The position numbers and the translations under genes are program-made. Below are positions 22,738-33,383 of a stretch of 51,550 nucleotides of DNA, one piece after another. Under the pieces are notes generated by a model. It searched no databases. It was given only the letters and a program-made list of their open reading frames with translations, and was not told where the DNA came from. This stretch comes from Fibrobacter succinogenes (GTDB lineage Bacteria > Fibrobacterota > Fibrobacteria > Fibrobacterales > Fibrobacteraceae), in assembly GCA_902779055.1 (NCBI GenBank), contig CACZAD010000022.1, positions 1 through 51,550 on the forward strand, written 5' to 3'. How positions within the stretch are numbered: position 1 is the stretch's first letter; each line of letters starts with the position of its first letter.

Positions 22738-25044
22738 TTAGAACTCAGAATTATCCATCAACCTCGGCTCGATGGCCCAGAACTGCGTGCGTTCCATTTC
22801 ACGGATGAAATCACCAAGAGATTTCGAATCCGCAAAAGGCACCACGAACGAATCTTCCGTATTCAGTTGCATCAGTTCAATTTCGGTAGACTTCGAAATA
22901 TTAGCAAGTTTGCGGACTTCGTCAAGAGCCGTATCAAAACCGCCCAAGCCCTGCACAAGCCCTGCTTCCTTGGCCTTCCAGCCCACCATCACGCGGCCGC
23001 CGCCATACGCCGTATCCACAACAGCTTGCGGAATTCCAGTCGCATGCGAAACGATTCCCGTAAAGCGGTCATAAAAGTCGTCCATATATTCTTGAAGGGC
23101 AGCCTTCTCGACGTCTGTCCACGGGCGGGCAAAAGACTGCGCATCCGCATAATCGTTCGTCTTTATAGCCTCGTTTTTCAATCCAAGCTTGCTCATCAGT
23201 CCCGACGCGTCAATCTTTCCACCATAAATTCCAATGCTTCCGACAATGGAGAACGGTTCGGCAATAATCTTGTCGGCACCGCAAGCAATGTAGTAAGCGC
23301 CCGAAGTGCCGATATTCCCAATGCTTGCCACAATGGGGAATTCACGCTTGCTCAAGCTCTTGAGCGCGCCCCAAATTTTATCGGATGCAATAGCGCTTCC
23401 GCCCGGCGACGAGATGCGCAAAAGCAGCGCCTTCGCTCCCGACGACGGAAGACTGCGCAAGCTTTCAACCACCGCATTTTCCATACGGGAATCAATGGTT
23501 CCGTTGATGTTCAAGAGGGCCACCTTGGCGCGACGGCTCCAGCTTTCATCGAAGATCTTGGTATCCGTCGGAGACCACGTCCTAAAATGAGCCTGCGGAG
23601 CATCGATATCGAAGAACGTCTTGAGCGCGTAGGACGGCACCTGGTCAATGTAGAGGAGAGTATCGACAAGCCCAGCCTTCTTGGCACCGATTGCCGTAAT
23701 CACCGGCTTTTGAGCAAGAGAATCGAGTCGTTCCAGGTTAGAATGCGGCGGCTCCGGCTTCATCCGCTGCGCCACGTGCATACGGACCGATTCCCAGATA
23801 TCCCTGTATAGCGTTTCTACGTTTTCACGGGCCTCGACCGACATGGAGTCCTTAGTGTAAGGTTCCACGGCCGACTTGTAAGCGCCGTGGCGCAAAAATT
23901 CCACCTTCACGCCAATCTTGTCAAAAAGTCCCTTATAGAACGTGATACCGCCACCAAGTCCGAGCCACGTAAAATGGGCGGAGGGTTCTACGACAATGCG
24001 GTTCACATTCGACGCCGCCAGAAGTTCTGCCGGACGGACATCGTCCATATAGGCGATGACCAGGGAGCCCCTGCCTTTCAACTTTTGTACGTAACGGTTG
24101 ATTTCTTCGGAGATGGCCAAGTTTCCACGATACCCCGAAAAGTCAAGCACGACAAGGCCTGCCGCCGGATCACGCAACAGATGTTCGAACAAATTACGAA
24201 CTTTCATAAGTCCAATGGATGTAGGCGGAAAGAACAGGAATTTCTTTTCGACTTCGGTCACATCCATATTGAGCGGCACACGAACGATTTGCGACGCACG
24301 AGATGCCCGCGGATTACGAGACTGGTGGAATCCGATACTCCCGCCCTTCGGCAAAAAGTCGTCATAGACCTTAAGAGAAGCGTCGAAGTGACCGCCAAAC
24401 GAACTGGAAAGCGTAAGCGTGTATTCGTCATCGTCCCCGTGAATAGGCATCTTGAATCCAAAACGGATCCCGTACAGGTCCAATTCAAAAAGCAGGCGCT
24501 GTTCCTTCCAGTTTTCGACATTGTAGCTGACACCGAAAACATCGCCCAGGCGGAGCGTCGCACCGGCATTGTGAACGCGCTCCATAGAACTTGGGCCTAC
24601 ATACAAAAGATTATCGCAGGAATAGCCCAGAGAAAGCATACGAAGCGGTCGAATCAAAATGCCCGGAGAATACGTCCATTCCGTTCCCTTGAAATCGGCG
24701 CTGCGGAATGCCGTAAGACGCTGGCCCCAAAAAACACTGCGGTCAAAAAGCGGAAAACTGTGCGTCAAATTCCAACGAGATTCGTCCATTCCCTTGCCAT
24801 CAAAACGGTATTCGAATCCCGCTCCAAACCGGTCCAGATTTCCACCAGCGCGGAACTCGGTAATGCCGTCGTCATAGCTGTACGAAGCGAGCGCCCCCCT
24901 GGAATCAAGAGCCGAAAGACCCGCCGGGTTTCCAAAAACGCCATGCGCCCCGTCAAGCGACACAAAGCCCGATTCGCCCGGAAGGTAGGCAAAAGCAGAT
25001 ATGGATAAAGCCTCTAATGCAATTATTAATCTTTTCATCATCAT
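22738..25044 (-). CDS. Outer-membrane-barrel-like domain fused to SppA-type signal peptide peptidase
   Basis: The product has about 768 residues from the first of three consecutive ATG codons (25044); no clear ribosome-binding site decides between them. A signal peptide (about 1-20, ending SAFA) is followed by ~230 residues rich in beta strands with [12 protein letters not shown], the N-terminal motif of PorV/FadL-like barrels. Then come two SppA/ClpP-fold domains. The catalytic lysine is in YKSAVEPYT (first) and the serine in [14 protein letters not shown] (second), as in the long E. coli SppA. SppA cleaves leftover signal peptides at the membrane. The barrel-like N-terminus is unusual and suggests an outer-membrane or periplasmic setting. 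It is divergent from wzc. Confidence 0.82.
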   Translation of the reverse strand: MMMKRLIIALEALSISAFAYLPGESGFVSLDGAHGVFGNPAGLSALDSRGALASYSYDDGITEFRAGGNLDRFGAGFEYRFDGKGMDESRWNLTHSFPLFDRSVFWGQRLTAFRSADFKGTEWTYSPGILIRPLRMLSLGYSCDNLLYVGPSSMERVHNAGATLRLGDVFGVSYNVENWKEQRLLFELDLYGIRFGFKMPIHGDDDEYTLTLSSSFGGHFDASLKVYDDFLPKGGSIGFHQSRNPRASRASQIVRVPLNMDVTEVEKKFLFFPPTSIGLMKVRNLFEHLLRDPAAGLVVLDFSGYRGNLAISEEINRYVQKLKGRGSLVIAYMDDVRPAELLAASNVNRIVVEPSAHFTWLGLGGGITFYKGLFDKIGVKVEFLRHGAYKSAVEPYTKDSMSVEARENVETLYRDIWESVRMHVAQRMKPEPPHSNLERLDSLAQKPVITAIGAKKAGLVDTLLYIDQVPSYALKTFFDIDAPQAHFRTWSPTDTKIFDESWSRRAKVALLNINGTIDSRMENAVVESLRSLPSSGAKALLLRISSPGGSAIASDKIWGALKSLSKREFPIVASIGNIGTSGAYYIACGADKIIAEPFSIVGSIGIYGGKIDASGLMSKLGLKNEAIKTNDYADAQSFARPWTDVEKAALQEYMDDFYDRFTGIVSHATGIPQAVVDTAYGGGRVMVGWKAKEAGLVQGLGGFDTALDEVRKLANISKSTEIELMQLNTEDSFVVPFADSKSLGDFIREMERTQFWAIEPRLMDNSEF

Positions 25045-25146
25045 TATTTTAGCAATTTTTTCGAATTCACGCACTCCGCGTGACAAATCGCAGCTCTTTA
25101 TTTTTCTAACTTAGTATCGTAAATCAGATTATCGAAGGTACATCGC

Positions 25147-27243
25147 ATGGCTTCGTCCAAGAAAAAAGAAGAAACAGATCTTTTCGACCTGTTGAAAGAA
25201 CTTGTCAAGAACTGGAAAATCATGATTCCCACCCTGATTCTGTCAGGCATTGTAGGCGTATTTATCGCCATGTGGATCCGTCCCATCTACAAGGTGGACG
25301 CCCTCATCCAAATCGAGTCCAAGAACAACAAGAGCGTCGGCATGATGTCGGGGCTTGGAAACCTTTTTGCCACCACGAGCCCTGCCGCCACCGAAATCGA
25401 GCTTATCACCAGCCGCCAGATCATCGGCGAAACTGTCGAAAAGATGAATCTGCAATACGAGGCCACTCCGATCAACAAGTTGGACCGCCTGCTGCATCAC
25501 GAAGGCCGAATGGAGCTCAACCGTTTTGATTTCCCATGGGAAAATCTCCCGAGCAACGAAAAGATAAAGCCGTGGATCGCCGAAGCGACAGACAGCCTCT
25601 CTTACGACCTCTTTGACCATAAAGACAAAAAAGTCCTCTCCGGAAAAGTTGGCCAGACATACAAGGTACCCTACGCAAACGATACCCTCGTCTTTGGCGT
25701 ATTCAATATGGAAGCAGTCGCCGGACAAAGATTCGAGCTCAACAAGTTGGAGCGTCTCGACGCCATTGCAAAATTCAAAGGTGCATTCGACGTCAAGGAA
25801 AGGGGTAAAAAGACAGGGATTCTCGAATTCAGCTATCAGGACATCTATCCGGACCGCGCTACAAAAATCCTGAACGAAATCGCCACTACCTACCTCCAGC
25901 AGAACGTCGAACAGCGTAACGCCGAAGCGCAGAAGACACTTGAATTTCTGGAAAAGCAGCTCCCCGAAATCAAGGCGCAAATGGACAGCTCGCTTTTGAA
26001 GTACAACACCTACCGCAACAAGGTCGGTTCCATTGACATCAACGCCGAAACAAAATTGATCTTGGAAAAGCGCACCCGCCTCCAGCAAAGTCTCCTGGAT
26101 TTGCAGCAAAAGAAGAAGAGCGCCATTCGCCTGTTCCAGCCTGAACATCCGACCATCAAGACGCTCGAAGAACAAGAAGCGACCATCAAGCGCGAACTTG
26201 CCGCGAACTCCAACGAGACCAAGAAATTGCCCGCGACGCAGCAGGAAGTGCTCAAGCTCACGAACGAAGTCGACATGACCAAGATCCTGTACACGACCAT
26301 GCTCAACAACATCCAGCAGCTGAAACTCGTGTCCGCAGGTGAAGTCGGTTCCGTCCGCATCATTGACTTTGCCGAAGAAGTGACGAGGCCCGCCAAGCCG
26401 AAAAAGACGATGATCGTCTGCATCGCCTTGTTCTTTGGACTTATCCTGGGCGCCCTCATTACGATGCTCAAGAGCAAGCTCAGCAACGGAGTCCGCGACG
26501 CACACTTCATCGAACGTGAAACAGGATTCAGTGTTTACGCCAAGGTTCCGAAGGGAAATCCGAAGGGCACAAAGGGAACGCGCCCGCTCGCCGTGGTCGA
26601 ACCCGACGATGTCGCCGTGGAATCGCTACGCACATTGCGCAGTTCGCTCGAATTCAGCATGGACGAAAGTTCAAGCCCGATTATCGGCATCAGTGGCCTT
26701 ATCCCGGGCGTGGGCAAGAGCTTTATCTCCGTAAACCTCGCCGCCCTTTACGCTGGACTCGGAAAGAAGGTTCTCCTCATCGACGCCGACCTCCGCAAGG
26801 GACGTCTCCACAAGGAATTCGGTATCAAGCGCGGCAAGGGCCTCTCGCAGATTTTGCTGCACACGGCCACTGTCGAAGAAGTCGTCAGCACGACAGAAGT
26901 CGAAAACCTCGAAATCATCCCCTGTGGCAATGTTCCGAGCAATCCTTCCGAACTGTTGGGTTCCAAGCGCTATAGCGACTTGATCGAAGAACTCAAGAGC
27001 AAGTACGATATCATCATCATTGACACACCGCCGATCATGCTCGTGACCGACGCCGCCCTCGCCTGCCGAGTCGCTGCACAAATCGTCATGGTCATTGAAT
27101 ACAACAGGCACAGCATCGATGCCATCCAGGACGGCATGAAGCAACTGTTGAAGGGCAACAACACGGCACACGCAAGCTTTGTCATCAACAAGTACGAACA
27201 CGGCCATAACGACGGTTACGGCTACAAGTACGGCAAGTACTAA
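25147..27243 (+). CDS. wzc: Wzc-like polysaccharide co-polymerase / tyrosine autokinase
   Basis: The product has 698 residues. Two membrane helices (about 28-47 and 420-440) flank a periplasmic domain with Wzz-type ends and long coiled coil (about 230-390). The cytoplasmic BY-kinase has Walker A GLIPGVGKS (about 517), Walker A' LLIDADLRKG and Walker B IIIDTPP, and a tyrosine-rich tail GYGYKYGKY. Such proteins set chain length and cycle between phosphorylated and unphosphorylated states during capsule or exopolysaccharide export. It is first in the plus-strand polysaccharide operon. AAGG lies upstream of the ATG. No outer-membrane Wza-type gene is in the window. Confidence 0.93.
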   Translation: MASSKKKEETDLFDLLKELVKNWKIMIPTLILSGIVGVFIAMWIRPIYKVDALIQIESKNNKSVGMMSGLGNLFATTSPAATEIELITSRQIIGETVEKMNLQYEATPINKLDRLLHHEGRMELNRFDFPWENLPSNEKIKPWIAEATDSLSYDLFDHKDKKVLSGKVGQTYKVPYANDTLVFGVFNMEAVAGQRFELNKLERLDAIAKFKGAFDVKERGKKTGILEFSYQDIYPDRATKILNEIATTYLQQNVEQRNAEAQKTLEFLEKQLPEIKAQMDSSLLKYNTYRNKVGSIDINAETKLILEKRTRLQQSLLDLQQKKKSAIRLFQPEHPTIKTLEEQEATIKRELAANSNETKKLPATQQEVLKLTNEVDMTKILYTTMLNNIQQLKLVSAGEVGSVRIIDFAEEVTRPAKPKKTMIVCIALFFGLILGALITMLKSKLSNGVRDAHFIERETGFSVYAKVPKGNPKGTKGTRPLAVVEPDDVAVESLRTLRSSLEFSMDESSSPIIGISGLIPGVGKSFISVNLAALYAGLGKKVLLIDADLRKGRLHKEFGIKRGKGLSQILLHTATVEEVVSTTEVENLEIIPCGNVPSNPSELLGSKRYSDLIEELKSKYDIIIIDTPPIMLVTDAALACRVAAQIVMVIEYNRHSIDAIQDGMKQLLKGNNTAHASFVINKYEHGHNDGYGYKYGKY

Positions 27244-27255
27244 CGCGAGTCCATT

Positions 27256-27981
27256 ATGAATATTGGCGTCATTTTCGCAGGTGGTGTCGGCGTCCGCATG
27301 CATAGCAAGGATCTGCCGAAACAGTTCCTAAAGATTCACGACAAGCCGATCATCATCCACACATTGAACCATTTCGAAAACTGCGATGATGTAGACGCCA
27401 CTGTTGTCGTCTGTGTAAAAGAATGGATCGACTACTTGAACGACCTTCTCCAAAAGCATCACATAAAAAAAGTGAAGGCGGTCGTTGCTGGAGGCGATTC
27501 AGGACAGCTATCCATCTACAACGGGCTCAAAGCAGCAAAAGCGATTGCCCAAGAAGAACCAGCCATTGTCCTGATTCATGACGGCGTACGCCCCCTGATC
27601 AACTCACAGCTGCTTTCGCAAAACATCCAGAGTGTCAAGCAATACGGATCGTCAATTACAAGCGCCATCGTCAAGGAAACCATCGTCGAAATCGACAACA
27701 ACGGAGACATCGTCACGGTGCCCGACAGAGCGCACTCGCGTGTGGCCAAGGCGCCTCAGAGCTTTTGGCTCAAGGACATTCTCGATGCACACGAAAAGGC
27801 CATCGCCGAAAGGCGCACCGACTTTATCGATTCCTGCACGATAATGAAGCATTACGGCTACAAGCTCCATATGATTGACGGTCCCTACGAAAACATCAAG
27901 ATTACCACTCCCGACGATTTCTACACAATGCGGGCCATTTTGCAAGTCAAGGAAGACGCCCAGATTTACGGACTTGATTAA
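27256..27981 (+). CDS. IspD/TarI-family cytidylyltransferase
   Basis: The product has 241 residues, with the nucleotidyltransferase start VIFAGGVGVRM followed by LPKQFLKIHDKPII, then the HDGVRPLI and APQSF motifs of the IspD/TarI family. Its place in a polysaccharide operon, 12 nt after wzc, favours CDP activation of a polyol phosphate (as TarI does for ribitol-5-phosphate) over isoprenoid synthesis. The next gene, 2 nt away, is an NAD-dependent oxidoreductase or epimerase, the usual partner arrangement. The exact substrate cannot be read from sequence. Confidence 0.85.
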   Translation: MNIGVIFAGGVGVRMHSKDLPKQFLKIHDKPIIIHTLNHFENCDDVDATVVVCVKEWIDYLNDLLQKHHIKKVKAVVAGGDSGQLSIYNGLKAAKAIAQEEPAIVLIHDGVRPLINSQLLSQNIQSVKQYGSSITSAIVKETIVEIDNNGDIVTVPDRAHSRVAKAPQSFWLKDILDAHEKAIAERRTDFIDSCTIMKHYGYKLHMIDGPYENIKITTPDDFYTMRAILQVKEDAQIYGLD

Positions 27982-27983
27982 AG

Positions 27984-29036
27984 ATGAGTTTAGACGAAAC
28001 CCTGATAAATGATTTACAAGTTCTCGGCAAGGAAAACGCCGATATTTTCAGAGAGCTGGATTCCAAGACTATATTCCTTTCCGGTGCGACGGGCCTTATC
28101 GGCAGCACCCTGATCCAGGCCATAATCACGAACACCCATTCGGCAAAGGTCATCGCATTTGTTCGTAACACAGACAAGGCTAAAAAGCTGTTCCAGGACA
28201 TCGATCCAAATGAGAAGCGCATCAGCTACGTCACGGGCGACATCCGGAATGGCATTGACGTTGACGAACCCATCGATTACATCATCCATGCGGCAAGCGA
28301 AACTTCCAGCAAGTCCTTCGTCGAAGCCCCGATCAGCGTCATCGAAATTGCGATTGGCGGAACAAGGAATATGCTTGAGCTGGCCCATCAAAAGAAGGTC
28401 AAGGGATTTGTTTACCTATCCAGCATGGAAGTCTACGGCACCCCCCACGATGACGAAAAGATTCTCGAATCGCACGGGACCGATCTCGACACAATGAGCG
28501 TACGCACAAGCTATCCCGAAAGCAAGCGCCTTTGCGAATCCCTTTGCGCCTCCTACGCAAGCGAGCTAAAAGTCCCCGCAAAAGTGGTCCACCTCACGCA
28601 AACATTTGGTCCCGGCGTGCAGTATAACGATGGCCGTATTTTTGCAGAATTGTCGAGATGCGCAATCGAAGGGCGCGACATTGTACTCCATACAAAAGGA
28701 GAAACGAAGCGCAACTACCTTTACACCCTGGATGCCGCAAGCGCCATCCTTACCGTGCTTACCAAGGGAAATTTCGCAGAAGCATACAACGCCGCAAACG
28801 AAGAGACTTACTGCTCGATTTACGAGATGGCGCAACTCGTCGCACAAATGGTCGCTCCAGAAATCACGCAAAACAAGATTCAGGTAAAAATCGAAGAAGG
28901 TGATATTTCTAGTTTCGGTTACGCCAAGACACTGCACATGAACCTGGACACGACTAAACTAAAACAACTCGGATGGCAAGCCAGAACCGGCCTGTACCAG
29001 ATGTTCGCGAAGACCATCCAGAGTATGCATCCATAA
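27984..29036 (+). CDS. NAD-dependent epimerase/dehydratase (extended SDR)
   Basis: The product has 350 residues with the Rossmann motif GATGLIG (about 34-40), a YLSSMEVYG segment near 147 and the catalytic YPESK (about 179-183). This is the extended short-chain dehydrogenase family that acts on nucleotide sugars. It follows the IspD-like gene by two bases, so it probably acts on the CDP-linked product or its precursor. Reaction and substrate are inferred. A 72-bp gap separates it from the next gene. Confidence 0.85.
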   Translation: MSLDETLINDLQVLGKENADIFRELDSKTIFLSGATGLIGSTLIQAIITNTHSAKVIAFVRNTDKAKKLFQDIDPNEKRISYVTGDIRNGIDVDEPIDYIIHAASETSSKSFVEAPISVIEIAIGGTRNMLELAHQKKVKGFVYLSSMEVYGTPHDDEKILESHGTDLDTMSVRTSYPESKRLCESLCASYASELKVPAKVVHLTQTFGPGVQYNDGRIFAELSRCAIEGRDIVLHTKGETKRNYLYTLDAASAILTVLTKGNFAEAYNAANEETYCSIYEMAQLVAQMVAPEITQNKIQVKIEEGDISSFGYAKTLHMNLDTTKLKQLGWQARTGLYQMFAKTIQSMHP

Positions 29037-29108
29037 GCCCTCTATACAGACCTTCGCCGGTCCCGCAAATCACCAAGTGTAACAAAAATTTCTATTTTGA
29101 AAAACATA

Positions 29109-30452
29109 ATGACAAAGGTAATCACATACGGAACATTTGACCTTTTACACCAGGGGCACATCAATCTTTTGCGTCGGGCCAAGGAGCTAGGCGACTATCT
29201 CATTGTCGGCGTCACCAACGACAACTTTGACCGCGATCGCGGCAAGCTCAACGTGCGCAACAACGTTCTCGAACGTGTCGAAGCCGTAAAGGCCACTGGA
29301 CTTGCCGACCAGATCATCATCGAAGACTACGTCGGACAAAAAATCGACGACGTCCAGAAATACGATGTCGATATCTTTGCCATCGGCTCGGACTGGGAAG
29401 GCAAATTTGATTACCTCAACGAATTCTGCAAGGTCGTTTATCTCCCGCGCACCGAAGGCATATCTTCGACAATGCTGCGAGCAGAATCGCAGGACATCGT
29501 TCGCGTCGGCATCATCGGTTGCGGACGTGTGGCAAGGCGTTTTCCATCCGAAGCCAACATCGTGAACGGGGTCTTTGTCACCTCCGTCTACGATATCGAC
29601 AAAAAGAAAAGTGAAGAATTCGCAAAGGACTTTAACAATGTCCAGGCTTGCGACAATCTTGAAGAGCTGTTCAGCAATGTCGACGCCGTTTACATAGCCA
29701 CGCCACATCTAGCCCACTACGAGAATATCAAGGCCGCCCTGAAAGCCCAAAAGCATGTCCTCTGTGAAACCCCCATGGTCCTCGATGGCGAACAGGCCAA
29801 GGAACTCTACAGGTTCGCAGAATCACAAGGGCGAATTCTCATGGAAGCAAACAAGACGGCCCACAGCCCGGCATTCAACCACCTGGTAGTCCTCATCAAG
29901 TCCGGGGTCATCGGCGATGTCGTCGACATCGAGGCTTCTTTATCGCAGCTTCTCGACAAGAACGGACGCGAATTCGATCCGAATCAAGCTGGCGGCGCTC
30001 TCTTTGAACAGGGGAGCTACCCGCTCCTCCCCATCTTCAAGCTGATAGGCATCAACTACGACGAACTCACGCTCTACAGCCGCATGGAGAACGGAGTCGA
30101 CACCTACACGAAGGGTGTTTTCCGCTACCCCAATGCGACATGTTCCTTCAAGGTGGGGCTCGGCGTCAAAACAGAAGGTGACCTGGTCATTTCGGGAACA
30201 AAAGGGTACGCCTATGTGCCCGCCCCCTGGTGGCTCACGGACTACTTCGAACTGCGTTACGAGAACCAGAACGAAAACAAGAAGTTTTTCTACAAGTGGG
30301 ACGGATTCGGACTCCGCTACGAGATCCAGGAGTTCATCAGCTGCATCATCAACAAGCGTTTTTCTTCGGCAAGGCTGCGCAGACGCGAAAGCATCCAAAT
30401 GGCATTCGCCATGCAGCAATTCAACGAGCGCAAGAACTTTTACAAAATCTAG
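29109..30452 (+). CDS. TagD-like cytidylyltransferase fused to Gfo/Idh/MocA oxidoreductase
   Basis: The product has 447 residues from ATG 29109; an in-frame TTG at 29097 would add four. Residues 1-130 are a glycerol-3-phosphate/ethanolamine-phosphate cytidylyltransferase: TYGTFDLLHQGHINLLRRA with the HxGH site and the C-terminal ISSTMLR motif. Residues about 135-447 are a Gfo/Idh/MocA oxidoreductase with Rossmann motif VGIIGCGRVARR and a CETPMVL segment in place of the common CEKP. Joining CTP activation and redox in one chain suggests that the polyol phosphate is oxidised or reduced and then activated (or the reverse). The next gene is an aminotransferase, pointing to an amino-polyol product. 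Confidence 0.88.
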   Translation: MTKVITYGTFDLLHQGHINLLRRAKELGDYLIVGVTNDNFDRDRGKLNVRNNVLERVEAVKATGLADQIIIEDYVGQKIDDVQKYDVDIFAIGSDWEGKFDYLNEFCKVVYLPRTEGISSTMLRAESQDIVRVGIIGCGRVARRFPSEANIVNGVFVTSVYDIDKKKSEEFAKDFNNVQACDNLEELFSNVDAVYIATPHLAHYENIKAALKAQKHVLCETPMVLDGEQAKELYRFAESQGRILMEANKTAHSPAFNHLVVLIKSGVIGDVVDIEASLSQLLDKNGREFDPNQAGGALFEQGSYPLLPIFKLIGINYDELTLYSRMENGVDTYTKGVFRYPNATCSFKVGLGVKTEGDLVISGTKGYAYVPAPWWLTDYFELRYENQNENKKFFYKWDGFGLRYEIQEFISCIINKRFSSARLRRRESIQMAFAMQQFNERKNFYKI

Positions 30453-30461
30453 AGGCTTTTT

Positions 30462-31535
30462 ATGATCAACTTTACTGTAGGTCCAGTACAGTCTAGCGAT
30501 GCTGTACGCGCTATCGGCGCAGAACAGGTTCCCTATTTCCGCACTGCGGAATTTTCGGAACTGATGTTCGAGAACGAACGCCTGGTCAAGAAATTTGCGA
30601 AGGCATCCGACGATTCCAGAGTCGTCTTTATCACGGGATCCGGTTCCGCAGGCATGGAAACCGCCATCATGAATACCTTGACTCCTGCCGACAAGGCCAT
30701 CGTCGTCAACGGCGGCAGCTTCGGTCACCGATTCGTGGAACTCTGCGAACTTCACAACGTTCCCTTTAGCGAAATCAAGCTCGCACCGGGCAAGGCATTG
30801 AAGGCTGAACACCTCGCCGAATACGAAGGCAAGGGATACACCACATTCATCGTGAACAAGCACGAGACTTCAACGGGCGTCCACTACGATATGCAGCTCA
30901 TCAGCGACTTCTGCAAGAGGAACAACCTCTTCCTGATTGTCGACTGCATCAGCACGTTCCTGGCCGACCCCTTCGACATGCAGTCTCTCGGCGCAGACAT
31001 CATGATCACCGGTTCCCAGAAAGCACTCGCCTGCCCGCCGGGCATTGCCGTCATGGTCCTTTCGTCCAAGGCGCTCAAACGCGTCGAAACGGTCAAGTGC
31101 TGCTGCCAGTATCTCGATTTGAAAATCGCATTGAAGAATGCCGAACGCGGACAAACACCGTGGACTCCCGCAGTAAGCATTCTGCGACAGATCAATGCCC
31201 GTCTCAAGGAAATTGACGCCAACGGTGGCGTGGAAGCCGAAATCGCCCGCACGGCAGCCCTTGCAAAGTATTTCCGCGAACGCATCAAGGGACTTCCGTT
31301 CGAAATCGTTTCTGAATCGCTCTCGAACGCAGTCACGCCGCTTCACCCGACGACTGCATCCGCAAACGACATTTTCCTTAAAATCAAGGACGAGTACGGC
31401 ATGTGGATTTGCCCCAATGGCGGCGAGATGAAGGAGACCGTTTTCCGCGTCGGACACATCGGTGCGCTCACGACTGCCGACTACGATAAGCTTATAGACG
31501 CATTCAAGGACTTGCAAAAAAAAGGCTTCATTTAA
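30462..31535 (+). CDS. Class V aminotransferase (PhnW/alanine-glyoxylate type)
   Basis: The product has 357 residues of PLP fold type I. The FTVGPVQSS start and [13 protein letters not shown] match the class V phosphate-binding region, and the Schiff-base lysine is in [12 protein letters not shown] (about 187). It resembles 2-aminoethylphosphonate or alanine-glyoxylate transaminases. In this operon it most plausibly converts the keto group made by the preceding oxidoreductase domain into an amine. No phosphonate-forming PepM gene is present in the window, which argues against a plain aminoethylphosphonate route here. Confidence 0.85.
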   Translation: MINFTVGPVQSSDAVRAIGAEQVPYFRTAEFSELMFENERLVKKFAKASDDSRVVFITGSGSAGMETAIMNTLTPADKAIVVNGGSFGHRFVELCELHNVPFSEIKLAPGKALKAEHLAEYEGKGYTTFIVNKHETSTGVHYDMQLISDFCKRNNLFLIVDCISTFLADPFDMQSLGADIMITGSQKALACPPGIAVMVLSSKALKRVETVKCCCQYLDLKIALKNAERGQTPWTPAVSILRQINARLKEIDANGGVEAEIARTAALAKYFRERIKGLPFEIVSESLSNAVTPLHPTTASANDIFLKIKDEYGMWICPNGGEMKETVFRVGHIGALTTADYDKLIDAFKDLQKKGFI

Positions 31536-31544
31536 GGATTCGTT

Positions 31545-32528
31545 ATGATCAGCATCATCAAAAAAATTCTCCCGGAACCAGTAAAGAACGTTTGCAAAAA
31601 AATCCGCGATGTCATTTTCAAGAACAAGATTGAAATCAAGAGACTAAACAAAGAAATCGATTCCTTGAAACTTCAAATCGAATTTTTCAAGCATCATTTC
31701 GACATCACACAGGTAAAACCCGCAACAGGATACCTGCGCGAATTCCAGCTCAAGGAGCTTGCCTTCACTCAAGAAATCATCAAGATGCTCGAGTCCTATG
31801 GAATCAAGCCATTCTTAAATGGCGGTGCGCTTCTTGGAGCCTGTAGACATAAAGGATTCATTCCCTGGGACGACGACATTGACCTGAGCGTCACCCGCGA
31901 TGAATTCAATCAGCTCATCGAAATCGCAAAAAAGAATTTCGTGTGGATTGACTCCACCAAGAAGAACTGCTATTCTGCGAAATTCTATGATATGTCCATT
32001 CAGGCTCATCCCGACAAGTTCGTGTTCATCCTGACTCCGTACTGCCTGCATCTTTTCAAGGGAACAAATCTCAAGAATTCCTTGAATCTGGAATTTTTCC
32101 CGAACGACTATGTCAGGGAAGACGTCACTGAAGAACAATATCTCGCCTATCGACAAAAGATCTGCGACTTTGTCCAGAGCAAGCACACCTGGAAAGAAAA
32201 GTTTGAATTTTACGAACGTGAATTAAAGAACAACGACATTTATTCCAAGGAACCCACGTCCCGCATGACACCGGGAATCGGAAACTGGGACCTTACAGAA
32301 TTCAAGTTCCGTGGTTTCTGGAAAACCAGCAGTCTGTATCCGTTAAAGGGCATCGCTTTCGAAAACGCGATCCTTCCCAGTCCCCAAGACCCAATCTCCG
32401 TACTGGAAATCTCGTATGGAAAGAACTGGATGCAATTCCCGGACGATGTCGGCATTCCCCATACTCTAGAAGAGCAGAACATCTATTACGAGGCTATTGG
32501 CGAGCCCATGGATTTCAGCGGATTCTAG
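31545..32528 (+). CDS. LicD-family phosphotransferase (first copy)
   Basis: The product has 327 residues. A short basic and coiled N-terminus (about 1-55) is followed by the LicD core with GALLGACRHKGFIPWDDDIDL (residues quoted in outline; the DDDID metal site lies near 110). LicD proteins are nucleotidyltransferase-fold enzymes that move phosphocholine or other phosphopolyols from a CDP carrier onto glycans. This fits the CDP-forming enzymes just upstream. Spacing to both neighbours is under 20 bp, so it is in the operon. Confidence 0.87.
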   Translation: MISIIKKILPEPVKNVCKKIRDVIFKNKIEIKRLNKEIDSLKLQIEFFKHHFDITQVKPATGYLREFQLKELAFTQEIIKMLESYGIKPFLNGGALLGACRHKGFIPWDDDIDLSVTRDEFNQLIEIAKKNFVWIDSTKKNCYSAKFYDMSIQAHPDKFVFILTPYCLHLFKGTNLKNSLNLEFFPNDYVREDVTEEQYLAYRQKICDFVQSKHTWKEKFEFYERELKNNDIYSKEPTSRMTPGIGNWDLTEFKFRGFWKTSSLYPLKGIAFENAILPSPQDPISVLEISYGKNWMQFPDDVGIPHTLEEQNIYYEAIGEPMDFSGF

Positions 32529-32544
32529 TCGGGTTTTTCTGGAC

Positions 32545-33372
32545 ATGACGGAACTGACGTTAAAAGAGATCCAGGATTTTTCCCTTGACATCCTAAAAGA
32601 TGTACACCGTTTTTGCGAAAGGGAAAACATCCGCTATTCGCTGGCCTACGGCACGCTCATTGGCGCCCTGCGCCATCAGGGCTTTATTCCCTGGGACAAC
32701 GATATCGACATTTGCATGCCCCGCCCGGATTACGAGCGCTTCATAAGGACCTACAAGTCCAATAAATTCAAGCTTGCCTTCTTTGGAGAAGGATGCAAGT
32801 TCGACTGCCTGATAGCCTATGCCCGTGTTTTCGACAACAACGAAACAGTCGCCAAGAACGGCCACTGGATTGCCGAGCCCGCAGGCGTATGGATAGACAT
32901 ATTCCCATTGGACGGCGTTCCGGACGACTTCGGCGAATTCCAGAAGCTCTACAATCAGCTGCATGACGAATGGGAACAGATCATTCCCAAAAAGATCCAG
33001 TTCAAGCGCGTGACGCACTGCGAAGGCTTCAAGAACAAGCTCAAGCTCTTGCTCAAGAAGCTGCGCAAGGGAAACGGAATCGGCGGCCACAGGATGCAAA
33101 AGGAATACAACGAAAAAATCGTTCGAATTCCTTTTGAAAAGGCCAATTTCTGGTCCCAGCTCGCCGTGATGGACAACGGTCCCGTAGAACATATTCCCAC
33201 AAGCGTTTTCAACGAAAGGATCCTTCTGAAATTCGAAGACACGCAGTTCTACGCCATCAAGGATTACGACAAGCCTTTGCGCGCCGTCTATGGCGACTAT
33301 ATGCAACTCCCCCCAGAAAGCGAAAGAGAACCGCACCAATCCTTCATCAAGTTTTATTGGAAAAAACGCTAA
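32545..33372 (+). CDS. LicD-family phosphotransferase (second copy)
   Basis: The product has 275 residues from ATG 32545 (MTELTLKEIQDF), chosen because it begins at the family's conserved helix; an in-frame extension overlaps the previous gene. The core reads YGTLIGALRHQGFIPWDND, with a DNDID metal site, and GVWIDIFPLDGVPDD, which fits canonical LicD more closely than the first copy. Two different LicD enzymes suggest two acceptor sites or two CDP-linked donors. It is followed 11 nt later by the flippase gene. Confidence 0.88.
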   Translation: MTELTLKEIQDFSLDILKDVHRFCERENIRYSLAYGTLIGALRHQGFIPWDNDIDICMPRPDYERFIRTYKSNKFKLAFFGEGCKFDCLIAYARVFDNNETVAKNGHWIAEPAGVWIDIFPLDGVPDDFGEFQKLYNQLHDEWEQIIPKKIQFKRVTHCEGFKNKLKLLLKKLRKGNGIGGHRMQKEYNEKIVRIPFEKANFWSQLAVMDNGPVEHIPTSVFNERILLKFEDTQFYAIKDYDKPLRAVYGDYMQLPPESEREPHQSFIKFYWKKR

Positions 33373-33383
33373 GCTAGCATTTT

